A stretch of DNA of 64,000 nt from assembly GCA_910584475.1 (NCBI GenBank), contig CAJUBD010000012.1:1-64000 (forward strand). Direction: 5' to 3'. Under the pieces are notes generated by a model. The model had not been told where the DNA came from. It ran no database searches and was given only the letters and a program-made list of their open reading frames with translations. Source of the stretch: an uncultured Treponema sp. (GTDB taxonomy: Bacteria > Spirochaetota > Spirochaetia > Treponematales > Treponemataceae). A program made the translations under genes and the position numbers. The number at the start of each line of letters is the position of its first letter. Positions within the stretch are counted from its first letter, which is position 1. This document shows, one piece after another, positions 8,429-15,731 of this stretch.

Positions 8429-8722
8429 TCATTTTTCTTTTTCGCCCTCGTACATTTCCCATATGCGCTCGTACACTGTCCGCGCCTCATCCACGCGCAC
8501 CTTGTACTCGAAAATCCGCGCGTAGTATTCGAGCGGCATCGAGACCGTCTCCGTCTCCTCGTCCAGCGACGCCCAGCCCGCCGGGTCTGGGAACGCCGGA
8601 AACGAGATTTCGGGCACTACGACTTGAGTTTCAACCCGCGTGGTTCGACAAGCCGTTGTTGATAGCGTCAAACCGCTCGCGAGCAGTGCCGCTGTGAGCG
8701 TCATTGATTTTCTCTTCCGCAT
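8429..8722 (-). CDS. Small lipoprotein, o-spanin (Rz1)-like
   Basis: 97 residues with basic N-terminus, hydrophobic stretch and a lipobox-like Cys (STTAC, about residue 25), then a Pro-rich stretch (VVVPEISFPAFPDPAG) and a helical C-terminus. Its first 92 bases lie inside the end of the upstream gene (8631-8894) in another frame. That nested arrangement, with a small outer-membrane lipoprotein rich in proline, is the classic Rz/Rz1 layout of phage lysis cassettes. AAAGGAAG precedes the ATG within the upstream gene. No holin or endolysin is visible nearby, so the call rests on layout and lipobox only. Confidence 0.5.
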   Translation of the reverse strand: MRKRKSMTLTAALLASGLTLSTTACRTTRVETQVVVPEISFPAFPDPAGWASLDEETETVSMPLEYYARIFEYKVRVDEARTVYERIWEMYEGEKEK

Positions 8723-8894
8723 GCTTCCTTTCCTCCGTCCTGATTCTTTCCGCCGCCTTGCTGACGCTCACCCAGTCGTATGCCTCGTCCAAAGAATCCA
8801 GTTCCTTGTACAGTTCCGCCTGTTTTTTCACGCTTTCGGCGATTTCCTTGTTTATCGCCGAAAGCTCCTTCAGCAACTCTTCTTTAGTTTTCAT
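8631..8894 (-). CDS. Coiled-coil protein, i-spanin-like partner of the nested lipoprotein
   Basis: 87 residues, almost entirely charged helix with heptad character (LLKELSAINKEIAESVKKQ). A true Rz i-spanin has an N-terminal membrane anchor, and none is visible here, so the protein may be a degenerate spanin or a structural coiled coil. GGGAGG lies before the ATG at 8894. The nested lipoprotein gene starts within its 3' end. A strongly structured leader (8915-9016) and a consensus promoter (9046-9073) lie upstream. Confidence 0.5.
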   Translation of the reverse strand: MKTKEELLKELSAINKEIAESVKKQAELYKELDSLDEAYDWVSVSKAAERIRTEERKHAEEKINDAHSGTARERFDAINNGLSNHAG

Positions 8895-8914
8895 CTGTTG
8901 CCTCCCAAAAAAAA

Positions 8915-9016
8915 CGCCCTCCCTTGCGTCAACTCAAGAGAGGGCATTTGACTTTTTCAAGTCCGCCGCAAAAGCGGCTAAAGCAGTTGACGCAATCCTT
9001 TAGCCGCTCTTTTTTT
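8915..9016 (-). promoter_or_regulatory. Structured leader with two hairpins that have complementary loops
   Basis: Hairpin one pairs GCCCTC (8916-8921) with GAGGGC (8940-8945). Hairpin two pairs AGCGGCTAAAG (8973-8983) with CTTTAGCCGCT (8998-9008) and is followed on the plus strand by a T run. The loop of the first contains TTGCGTCAACT (8924-8934) and the loop of the second contains its exact complement AGTTGACGCAA (8985-8995). The two could pair in a kissing interaction or switch to one long stem. A small GACTT/AAGTC hairpin lies between them. Confidence 0.6.
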
Positions 9017-9045
9017 GTAACTTCATTTTTCTGAAGTATAATCTT

Positions 9046-9073
9046 ATTATATACAGTTAACCGAAGTTGTCAA
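9046..9073 (-). promoter_or_regulatory. Sigma70-type promoter for the spanin-like pair
   Basis: Read on the minus strand, TTGACA (9073-9068) and TATAAT (9051-9046) are 16 bases apart. The divergent HTH gene starts at 9151, so this promoter is a natural target for that repressor. A GTTAAC palindrome lies in the spacer. Confidence 0.6.
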
Positions 9074-9150
9074 TAGTTTTTTTGAAAAAACTTCAAAAAA
9101 TTTAATATTTTTTGCTTTTTTTCCGCTTCTTTTGCATCGAAATTATAAAT

Positions 9151-9495
9151 ATGCGCAATTTTTTGGAAAATTTGACAGAAATAATGCAAAAAAAAGGAAT
9201 CACTCAAAGAAAAATATGCGAAATTTGCGGTTTCACAGAATCAAGTTTTTGGGCTTGGAAAAAAGGCTCTCTTCCGAAAGTCGACGCGGCTTTCAAGATT
9301 GCGCAGTTTTTGGACACGTCCGTAGAATTCCTTATGACTGGCAAAGACCCGCAGGGAATCAAAAGCGACGAGTTGCGACTCATAAACAAGTGGCGGCTGA
9401 TAGGCGATGACAGCAGGCGAACCGCGCTCCTGATAATAGACGACGCATACGAACGCGCCATCGCCTCGCTAAAGGAAAAAAAAGGCATTGCCTAG
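9151..9495 (+). CDS. Helix-turn-helix repressor (Xre/HTH_3 type)
   Basis: 114 residues. The N-terminal 65 residues are a standard HTH_3 domain (GITQRKICEICGFTESSFWAWKKG, then the helix with FLDTSVEFLMTG). The C-terminal half is helical and could dimerise. ATG at 9151 fits the domain start; upstream in-frame codons fall in AT-rich leader. It is divergent from the spanin-like pair, the usual arrangement for a phage or island repressor, and probably controls the minus-strand promoter at 9046-9073 and its own. Confidence 0.85.
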   Translation: MRNFLENLTEIMQKKGITQRKICEICGFTESSFWAWKKGSLPKVDAAFKIAQFLDTSVEFLMTGKDPQGIKSDELRLINKWRLIGDDSRRTALLIIDDAYERAIASLKEKKGIA

Positions 9496-9597
9496 CGTCT
9501 TATATCGTGGAGATGAAAGATTTTTGAAAAAATCAAGAAAAAATACAGAATTTATGAAAATTTTGGAAAATTTATTCATTTTTCTTGAAAATATGAT

Positions 9598-9626
9598 TTT
9601 ACAATTTTTTCATATTATGCTATAAT
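9598..9626 (+). promoter_or_regulatory. Sigma70-type promoter for the 9651-10456 pair
   Basis: TTTACA (9598-9603) and TATAAT (9621-9626) are 17 bases apart, 25 bases before the ATG at 9651. TAGGAG near 9637 is the ribosome-binding site. Confidence 0.6.
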
Positions 9627-9650
9627 TATGAAAGTTTAGGAGTGAAAACA

Positions 9651-10127
9651 ATGAAACCTGCTGTTACTGTTCCGACTGGTGAAGTCGTGGGAATCGGAAA
9701 GCTAAAGGTGTTTCCCACAAAAGAATTTCCGCACGAAATACCGACCTTGAGTTTTTTGGTGGCAAAGGCGGAGGACGGACGTTTCGTGGCATCTTGTTTG
9801 CAAATGCTCATTGACGGAGAGGGCGATTCAGAGGAAGACGCCATAAAGAGCATGGAGCGTGGCTGCGTAGGCTATCTGGACACTATTTTCGCCAGCAAGA
9901 AAACGAATCCGTGGGAGGTGCTTCTGGAGCTTTTCACCGAACCGCTGGGAGACTATTGGAACGCCTACAAGACGATGCAAATAAATTTCGCGAAAAAGGG
10001 AATAAGCACAAGCCTTCAGACCGTTCTCGAAAAGAAAATTCGGCAACTCGAAGACGAATTGGACAAATACAAAAACAACAAGCTTCCTCCGTCGAAAGTC
10101 GTGTCATACCAAAAGAAGGTCGCATAA
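9651..10127 (+). CDS. HicB-like protein, first of a two-gene unit
   Basis: 158 residues. The segment EDGRFVASCLQMLIDGEGDSEEDAIKSMERGCVGYLDTIF (about residues 43-82) resembles the HicB antitoxin fold, in which an exposed-sheet segment and a GxGxSxEEA helix recur. The C-terminal part is a charged coiled coil (LEKKIRQLEDELDKYKN). The ATG at 9651 follows TAGGAG by six bases. Its stop overlaps the start of the next gene (TAATG). A toxin-antitoxin pair is possible, but the partner is not a typical HicA, so I call only the fold resemblance. Confidence 0.55.
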   Translation: MKPAVTVPTGEVVGIGKLKVFPTKEFPHEIPTLSFLVAKAEDGRFVASCLQMLIDGEGDSEEDAIKSMERGCVGYLDTIFASKKTNPWEVLLELFTEPLGDYWNAYKTMQINFAKKGISTSLQTVLEKKIRQLEDELDKYKNNKLPPSKVVSYQKKVA

Positions 10128-10456
10128 TGAACATCATCGCCTGCGACGATTTAATGTCCGTCCTCGATAAAAATGACGACGTGGAGTTCATTTCTCCGAA
10201 ACCGATTTGTCCAAAAAACAACGATGCCATGTGTCTTGCCATAGTGGACAATTGCGCCAGCGGCAACAAAAGAAATTGCGAGCAATGGCTTGAATTTTAT
10301 TACCAGAGCAGAAGCATTTATCGTCTGAAGGTTATGTTCAAGATTTCGCCAGGCGAAAACAACGGATACGTGCGATTCACCGACATGCAAGTGCGAAAAA
10401 TGCTGGAAAAAGGAATAATAAGGCAAGAAGACCTTCAGACGGTTGAATTGGCATAG
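10127..10456 (+). CDS. Hypothetical protein coupled to the HicB-like gene
   Basis: 109 residues, soluble, no recognisable family. The start codon overlaps the previous stop, which implies translational coupling. The sequence contains CASGNKRNCEQWLEFYYQSRSIYRLKVMFKISPG, an amphipathic alpha/beta pattern, and ends in a helical tail (VRKMLEKGIIRQEDLQT). It may be the partner of the upstream protein in a small defence, toxin-antitoxin or phage-maintenance unit. It is too long and lacks the central His motif expected for HicA. Confidence 0.55.
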   Translation: MNIIACDDLMSVLDKNDDVEFISPKPICPKNNDAMCLAIVDNCASGNKRNCEQWLEFYYQSRSIYRLKVMFKISPGENNGYVRFTDMQVRKMLEKGIIRQEDLQTVELA

Positions 10457-10564
10457 TTTTTCTGTATTTGCTCAATCCGAAGCGGTGAAGTCGAAACACT
10501 CAAGGAAAAAGAAGATTTAGCCCTGCACTTTTCAACACGTCAAAAGGATATGGATTAGACAAAA

Positions 10565-11116
10565 TTATTTTTTCAAACCAGCGTTATAAAACGATATGGT
10601 TTGCAAAGTATAAAATTTCCCAGCAATATAATGATTGCTGAACAGGTTGCTAAATTCCGCTCCGCTTCCATCGGAAAGCACGCAATAATAGCCGTCGTCA
10701 AACTTTCTGCTAGACTTTAGCCATTTCGAGAACATGTTCCTCAAAATAATATTGGCTTTCTTCAATTCGCCCGAACAGGTAAATTGAAATTTCCCAAATT
10801 CTACATCTTCGTCAACTTGTGGAAACGTGAATATGAATTCGGTTATTTTATTCCCTTCAAGAAAAAAGGGCTTTTTTGACTTATAAACCAGTTTCTCTTC
10901 GTCGTTAGTAGTCTCACAGTCTTTCTTTGACAACGCGAATTTCATTTCTTTCATTCGCCCTTGAATTTCCGATTTATTCGTGTGCATACCAAAGCCAAAA
11001 CTGTCCTGCAAATATTGGTCGATAGAATCGGGATTCACAAGCGATTCAGCCATAGTTTGCGCGAAAACAGTGGCGGACACAACCAACGATAACAAAATCA
11101 TTGCAATCTTTTTCAT
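10565..11116 (-). CDS. Secreted hypothetical protein
   Basis: 183 residues with a clear Sec signal peptide (MKKIAMILLSLVVSATVFAQ, cleavage likely after VFA). The mature part has no family I know; it carries a beta-rich centre (EFIFTFPQVDEDVEFGKFQFTC) and two cysteine-containing segments. Periplasmic or surface location is predicted. It lies 26 bp after the frameshifted outer-membrane protein on the same strand and is probably cotranscribed with it. Confidence 0.7.
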   Translation of the reverse strand: MKKIAMILLSLVVSATVFAQTMAESLVNPDSIDQYLQDSFGFGMHTNKSEIQGRMKEMKFALSKKDCETTNDEEKLVYKSKKPFFLEGNKITEFIFTFPQVDEDVEFGKFQFTCSGELKKANIILRNMFSKWLKSSRKFDDGYYCVLSDGSGAEFSNLFSNHYIAGKFYTLQTISFYNAGLKK

Positions 11117-11142
11117 AAAAAAATCCTCGCTAAAAAATATTA

Positions 11143-11809
11143 TCAGAATTCAAAACCCACGCTCACATACGGCGATACGGTCATCGCGAAACCGTCCTCT
11201 ATCGAGGAGAAGGAGGAGTCCTTGACTGTCATGTTGACCGCTCCCGTCATCTTGACGCTTGCAAGAAGCACGGTGATGAAGGGCATTTCCAAGTCAACAC
11301 CATAGCGCAGGTGGAACGCGCCGAACCTGTGCTGCATTCCGATGTCGGCGGAAACTCCGAGGGAGCAGCCGAAGCCGAACATCTGGCTGTCCACCCTTTT
11401 TCCTTGTACGGTTTGAGTGAATTTACAGTATGGTATTTGGAAGTCTACCGCCAAAGACGGAATTATGTTAAGGCTGGTCGAGCCGAACCTTATGAAAAAC
11501 GGATAGCCTACTCGAAAGGGAATCGCGAAGAAATTATACTTCAAATTCCTAACTCCCAAAGCGTCAAGGCCTTTCAACAACTTTTCGCTGTCCTTTGTCA
11601 AGTCGGCGGTAAAGCCAAAAGCGACATAGCACCTTCTCAACCAGTCATCGCGGTCGCAGAGGAACGCCACGTTTCCGCCGACTGCGTGCGTTACCCCCCC
11701 CCTGAAAGGTGGGACTGTAGTTGAACCCGAAATGAACGCTGTCCTCTTCAATTGCGAACGCGAGCGGAAAGGACACGAAAATTAACAAGAACGCAAACAT
11801 TTTTTTCAT
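11143..11809 (-). pseudogene. Outer-membrane beta-barrel protein, out of frame at a G9 tract
   Basis: The minus strand begins with ATG at 11809 and a Sec signal peptide (MKKMFAFLLIFVSFPLAFA), followed by FGFNYSPTFQ. It then meets nine consecutive G (C on the plus strand, 11694-11702). With nine G the frame stops about 16 codons later; with eight it would continue into the open frame that ends at 11143, giving about 220 residues of alternating beta strands and the typical C-terminal aromatic ending SVGFEF of outer-membrane barrels. The site is inside the coding region, at about residue 37. This is the layout of slipped-strand phase variation in the off state; a sequencing or assembly error is the alternative. 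Confidence 0.8.
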
Positions 11810-11888
11810 AATTTACACCTCGCAAGAAGACTATATAGGAAAAACGGCATTTTGTCAATTACAATTTACACAAACTTGTGATTTTGTC

Positions 11889-12455
11889 TTACCGTTCGCC
11901 CCTCGCCTTGTCGCGAAGCCTTTCAAGCCTGGCGGCTTCCTTCTTGTCGTACACGTCGATTATCGCCGGCTCGTCCCCGCGCTTTAGTATCTCGAATATC
12001 CGTTCGATGTAGCCGCGCATCTTCTTCCTGTCCTCGGCGGGAAGCCGCTCCGATATTGTCACGGCCTCTATCCCCCTTATCTTGAAGCCATCCACATCTA
12101 TGTCGTCCCGCTTGTAATCCTGCTCGACCACTTTGATTTTGTACGAGGAATACCACTTGTTGAATTTAGGCCAACTGTCGCTAGCGATATGCCTGACAGT
12201 CTTGTCAAGGTCTCCGCTCAACTCAAGCGCGATTTCAGCTCGCGCCAACTTCCTGAATTTTAGAGAGCTGTTTTCGAGGAATTTTCCGCTGTCATATAAT
12301 CTTTTGCAGACGCGTTTCGCTTGGGAGAGTTTGGTCTGTCCTGTGGAATAGGCAGGGGAACGCTTTCCGTTCTCAAGGCGGAACTGGTAATAATAGACTT
12401 TCTTTCCAGACGGAAGCGTCCGCTGGAATATCGTATATGGCTCTGTAACTCGCAA
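11889..12455 (-). pseudogene. Truncated tyrosine integrase: N-terminal arm domain only
   Basis: About 188 residues. The N-terminal part (RVTEPYTIFQRTLPSGKKVYYYQF, then RSPAYSTGQTKLSQAKRVC) resembles the arm-type DNA-binding domain of phage-type integrases found in treponemes. The catalytic domain with its R-H-x-x-R and Tyr is absent; instead a short charged C-terminus follows (KIKVVEQDYKRDDIDVDG). I chose the TTG at 12455 because AAGGAGG lies 11 bases upstream and homologous arms begin near this residue. It is likely a remnant that marks the island at 7.2-12.6 kb as former mobile DNA, or a regulator derived from one. Confidence 0.6.
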
Positions 12456-12571
12456 AACCTCGGTCGCCTCCTTGATAGCAGATGTGGTAGCAAATAAAAT
12501 GTAAATCATCAAAAACTTGTAATTTTCGGTATAAATTATAATGACTTTTTTGCGGTTTTTCAATATTTTTG

Positions 12572-12600
12572 TTGACAAAATCGCATATTTTTTATATAAT
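12572..12600 (+). promoter_or_regulatory. Perfect consensus sigma70 promoter
   Basis: TTGACA (12572-12577), 17 bases, TATAAT (12595-12600). No long gene follows for almost 400 bases, so it should start a short transcript ending at the terminator at 12789-12846, or the leader of the heptose gene at 12982. Confidence 0.7.
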
Positions 12601-12606
12601 TTATAC

Positions 12607-12846
12607 AATTGTGAAAAATAAATGTGAGTTCGAATCTCAATATGTTTAACGATATTACTTCGACAATAGTGAGTTTCCTTCTAGGGCCTCTTGTTCCATT
12701 CCAGTTTTTACATAGACAGGAGAATCTTGTTTTGCTCTCTACTACTTTTACAAAATTTAAAATTGTGCTATAAATGTATTCATACATGGGCGTAATCCTT
12801 TTGGTTTTTGTGTAGGACCTAAATCTTATTGGATTACGCCTTTTTT
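12607..12846 (+). ncRNA. Candidate small transcript of about 240 nt
   Basis: A consensus promoter upstream and a hairpin plus T6 at the end (GGCGTAATCC 12789-12798, GGATTACGCC 12831-12840, T run 12841-12846) define a short unit with no long reading frame. It contains TGAG-TTCGAAT-CTCA (12624-12639), which looks like a tRNA T-arm but has no matching acceptor or anticodon arms. It could be a small RNA, a leader with an attenuator for the heptose gene, or a relic. Confidence 0.4.
12789..12846 (+). terminator. Rho-independent terminator with large loop
   Basis: A perfect 10-bp stem (GGCGTAATCC/GGATTACGCC) encloses a 32-nt loop and is followed by six T. Confidence 0.6.
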
Positions 12847-12981
12847 ATAAATTTATTTAAAACTCGAAATTTGGGCTATATAATTTATACAATTATGAAA
12901 AATAAATGTGATTCGAATTTCAGTGACGATTTTCAGCATTGCGATTGCAGTCATTTCTTTTTTAAATTGAAGGAGCAGAAA

Positions 12982-14325
12982 ATGCAGGCGATAATTTTGG
13001 CGGGCGGCAAGGGAACTCGAATCGCGAGCGTGCGAAGCGACGTTCCGAAGCCGATGATTGAAGTGTGCGGAAAGCCGATTCTCCAATATCAAATCGAAAA
13101 TCTTTGCGCGTGCGGCATCACGGAAATCACGATTGGAATCGGGCATTTGGGCGACGCGATAAAAAATTTCTTCGGCGACGGAAAAAAATTCGGAGTTTCG
13201 ATAAAATATTTTTCCGAAGAAAAGCCGCTCGGAACTGCCGGCGCGATTTTCAGGATGCTCGATGAAAATCTTCTCGAAGAAAATTTCTTGCTCTTGTGCG
13301 GCGACATAATTTTCGACGTCGACTTTTCCCGCATCTTGAAATTCCATTCGGAAAAAAACGCGTGGGCGACCCTCGTCTCTCATCCGAATTCGCATCCTTA
13401 TGATTCTTCGATTTTGGTGACGGAAAGTCTTCCGCCGAAAGAAAAGGGCGGTCTTCCGATTCGCACAGGGCGTGTTGTCGAATGGCTTTCAAAAGAAGAC
13501 GAGCGCGGTTTTTGCGGGAATCTCGTGAACGCCGGAATCCAAGTGATTTCTCGGGAAATGATTTCTGCCGTGAAAAAAATGCGCGCGGAAAATCCGTCTC
13601 TCGTTCGCCATCCGGAGAATCCCGAAAAGATCGACCTCGACCGCGATGTGCTCAAAACGGCGATTCCAAGCGGAAAAATCTTCGCATATCAGACGAGCGA
13701 ATACATAAAGGATATGGGCACGCCCGACCGTTATCGCGAAGTTGAGGCAGACATTGCCTCTGGAAAAGTTTCGGCTCGGAATCTCGCTCGGAAGCAAAAG
13801 GCGATTTTCTTCGACCGCGACGGAACTTTGACGCGCGAAGCGGGATTCGTGACGCGGCCTGAAATGCTCGAGCTTTCCGAGGGCGCGGGGGAAGCCGTCC
13901 GCCTTGTGAACGATTCTGGATTTTTGGCGATTCTCGTAACGAACCAGCCTGCAATAGCGCGAGGCGACCTCGACTTTGAAGGGCTTTCAAAAATCAATGG
14001 CAAGCTAGAGACGCTCTTGGGAAAGGAGGGGGCTTTTTTGGACGCGATTTATTTTTGCCCGCATCACACCGACAAAGGATTTCCCGGCGAGCGAAGCGAA
14101 TACAAGTTTGACTGCGAATGCCGAAAGCCTAAGGCGGGAATGCTTTTTCGCGCGACGGAGGATTTCAACATCGACCTTTCAAAATCATTTATGATAGGCG
14201 ACAGCGGCCGCGACGAAGGTTGCGCGAAAAACGGCGGCTTGAAAAAATCAATTTTGGTGGGCGGCGGGAAATCGGTTTTGGACGCGGTGAAGGAAATTCT
14301 TTCTTTGGGAGAAAATGGAAATTAG
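12982..14325 (+). CDS. hddC-gmhB: Fused heptose-1-phosphate guanylyltransferase (HddC) and heptose bisphosphate phosphatase (GmhB)
   Basis: 447 residues. Residues 1-235 form a nucleotidyltransferase (LAGGKGTRI..DVPKPM signature, then LLCGDIIFDVDF and the KDMGTPDRY end). Residues 245-447 are a HAD phosphatase of the HisB/GmhB type: FFDRDGTLTREAGF (catalytic Asp pair), LVTNQP, the zinc-type Cys segment CPHHTDKG...CECRKP, and MIGDSGRD. The two activities are the last two steps to GDP-D-glycero-alpha-D-manno-heptose, so together with gmhA and hddA the pathway is complete. The ATG at 12982 follows AAGGAG by six bases. The gene is separated from its partners by about 5.8 kb of accessory DNA. Confidence 0.88.
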   Translation: MQAIILAGGKGTRIASVRSDVPKPMIEVCGKPILQYQIENLCACGITEITIGIGHLGDAIKNFFGDGKKFGVSIKYFSEEKPLGTAGAIFRMLDENLLEENFLLLCGDIIFDVDFSRILKFHSEKNAWATLVSHPNSHPYDSSILVTESLPPKEKGGLPIRTGRVVEWLSKEDERGFCGNLVNAGIQVISREMISAVKKMRAENPSLVRHPENPEKIDLDRDVLKTAIPSGKIFAYQTSEYIKDMGTPDRYREVEADIASGKVSARNLARKQKAIFFDRDGTLTREAGFVTRPEMLELSEGAGEAVRLVNDSGFLAILVTNQPAIARGDLDFEGLSKINGKLETLLGKEGAFLDAIYFCPHHTDKGFPGERSEYKFDCECRKPKAGMLFRATEDFNIDLSKSFMIGDSGRDEGCAKNGGLKKSILVGGGKSVLDAVKEILSLGENGN

Positions 14326-14331
14326 GCGCAG

Positions 14332-14445
14332 ATTCTCACGGCGCGTGAGCGACGGAGTTAAATAAAATTCCGTTCGCAAAACGACATCGAGTGGCGTATT
14401 TTTGCAGATAGGACACGGATAAAACTAAAAATATCTGTGTTCCAT
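14332..14445 (+). repeat. Dispersed repeat with GGACAC/GTGTTCC hairpin, copy 1
   Basis: The 215-bp gap after the heptose gene holds GCAGATTCTCACGGCGCGTGAGCGAC near 14332 (in pieces) and a hairpin GGACACGGATA/TATCTGTGTTCC at 14411-14442. A related block lies at 36604-36751 with the same start and a longer hairpin. Downstream, TATAAT at about 14514 could be the -10 box of the glycosyltransferase gene. Confidence 0.45.
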
Positions 14446-14540
14446 CCTTTTCTATCGGCGTTCATTTGTGTCTAATTCTTTCCGAAAGATTTCTCAAGGC
14501 TTCGCCCGAAGTGGTATAATTGTTGAAGAGGAAATTCAGG

Positions 14541-15623
14541 ATGGGAAAACTAAAGAAAATTATCGCGATAAACGGCGAGAGTTGGTGCCGTGAACTTACT
14601 GGAATTGAGCGGCTCGCGTTTGAGACGGTGAAATATCTCGACGAGAAATTTTCGAGCGATTGCGCCGAGCTTGTCGTGCCGAAAAACGCGCGGAACGTTC
14701 CGAAGCTTTCCAACATAAAAGTCGTCACTCTTCCTGTCGAGGCGAATTTCTTTCCGAAATGGAATCAAATTCATTTTCAAAAATATGTTCTCAAAAACCG
14801 TAGTATTCCGCTCGACTTTTCCAACTGCTGTCCATACTTCGCGCCGGGATTCGACTTCATTCATGACATCTACGCGCATCTTTACAAGGACGATTTTAAG
14901 CAGAGCAGACGCGACAAATTGATTCGCCTTTATTCTGAAATCATGTACAAACGGATTGCGAAAAAATCCAAGTTGATTTTCACGGTTTCCGAATACACTA
15001 AAAAGACAATCGTCGAATCGTACAAAATTGACGCGGAGCGGGTGAAGGTGGTCTATTCGGGCGTGAGCGGCTTGAATGAAATCGATGCCGATGATTCGAT
15101 TTTCGATTCGCTTGCAAAAATTCGCGGCAAGGAATTTTACTTTACGCTTGGAAGCCTTTCGACGCGGAAAAATTTGAAATGGATCGCGCGACACGCAGAG
15201 CTTTTTCCGAATGAGATTTTTGTTGTGAGCGGAAAGCCGATTCCGTCCGTGGTCGCGCCAGAATTGCAAAAACTCAATTCGCTTGAAAACGTCGTGATGG
15301 CGGGATATTTGTCAGACGCGCAAGTGAAGGCTCTCATGCGAAAATGCAAGGCGTTCGTTTTTCCGTCATACTTTGAAGGATTCGGGCTTCCGCCGCTTGA
15401 GGCGCTTTCGTTTGGCGCGAAAATCGTGATTTCAAACCGCACGAGTTTGCCCGAAATCTACGGCGACTGCGCCTACTACATAGATCCCGATGAGCCGAAC
15501 GTGGACTTGGACGCGCTCTTGAAAAATCCCGTCGCGTCGCCGGAGTCGATTTTGGAAAAATTCACTTTGCGAAAGACGGCCGAGCGGATTTACGAAGCCA
15601 TCGCGCCGTTTTTGTCGTGTTGA
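14541..15623 (+). CDS. Glycosyltransferase, GT4 family
   Basis: 360 residues. It is a GT-B enzyme that would transfer a sugar from a nucleotide donor to a surface polymer. The N-terminal half holds IHDIYAHLY and a VSEYTKKTIVESYKI motif common in mannosyl- or rhamnosyl-type GT4 enzymes; the C-terminal donor domain has LSTRKNLKWI, PSYFEGFGLPPLEALSFG and NRTSLPEIYGDCAYY, the family EX7E motif. The ATG at 14541 has AGAGGA upstream. It follows the GDP-heptose gene, so heptose or mannose is a plausible donor. Its last codons overlap the promoter of the next gene. Confidence 0.88.
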   Translation: MGKLKKIIAINGESWCRELTGIERLAFETVKYLDEKFSSDCAELVVPKNARNVPKLSNIKVVTLPVEANFFPKWNQIHFQKYVLKNRSIPLDFSNCCPYFAPGFDFIHDIYAHLYKDDFKQSRRDKLIRLYSEIMYKRIAKKSKLIFTVSEYTKKTIVESYKIDAERVKVVYSGVSGLNEIDADDSIFDSLAKIRGKEFYFTLGSLSTRKNLKWIARHAELFPNEIFVVSGKPIPSVVAPELQKLNSLENVVMAGYLSDAQVKALMRKCKAFVFPSYFEGFGLPPLEALSFGAKIVISNRTSLPEIYGDCAYYIDPDEPNVDLDALLKNPVASPESILEKFTLRKTAERIYEAIAPFLSC

Positions 15624-15648
15624 CGAAAAGGAAATTTCTCGATATAAT
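15620..15648 (+). promoter_or_regulatory. Sigma70-type promoter for the YidC-phosphotransferase pair
   Basis: TTGACG (15620-15625) overlaps the stop of the glycosyltransferase gene; TATAAT (15643-15648) follows after 17 bases. The leader to the ATG at 15732 is about 75 bases and contains CAGGAAG as ribosome-binding site. Confidence 0.55.
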
Positions 15649-15731
15649 AAGATAGAAAATTTGAAGCGCATTTGAAATTTTCGCTCGAGATTTTTTGCGC
15701 GTAAATTATTAGATACAGGAAGTTTTTTTGT

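Larger units (their letters stand above)
12593..12923 (+). repeat. 47-bp near-identical direct repeat, 284 bp apart
   Basis: The segment TATATAATTTATACAATT followed by GTGAAAAATAAATGTGA at 12593 recurs at 12877 with few changes (ATG in place of GTG). Each copy joins a -10 box to a short reading frame starting MKNKC. The first copy carries the good promoter and a 12-codon frame; the second leads toward the gene at 12982. The repeat probably reflects a duplication at the right edge of the island. Confidence 0.65.

Noticed and set aside
12624..12639. tRNA gene
   Set aside because: Only a T-arm-like word is present; acceptor stem, D arm and anticodon arm cannot be formed around it.
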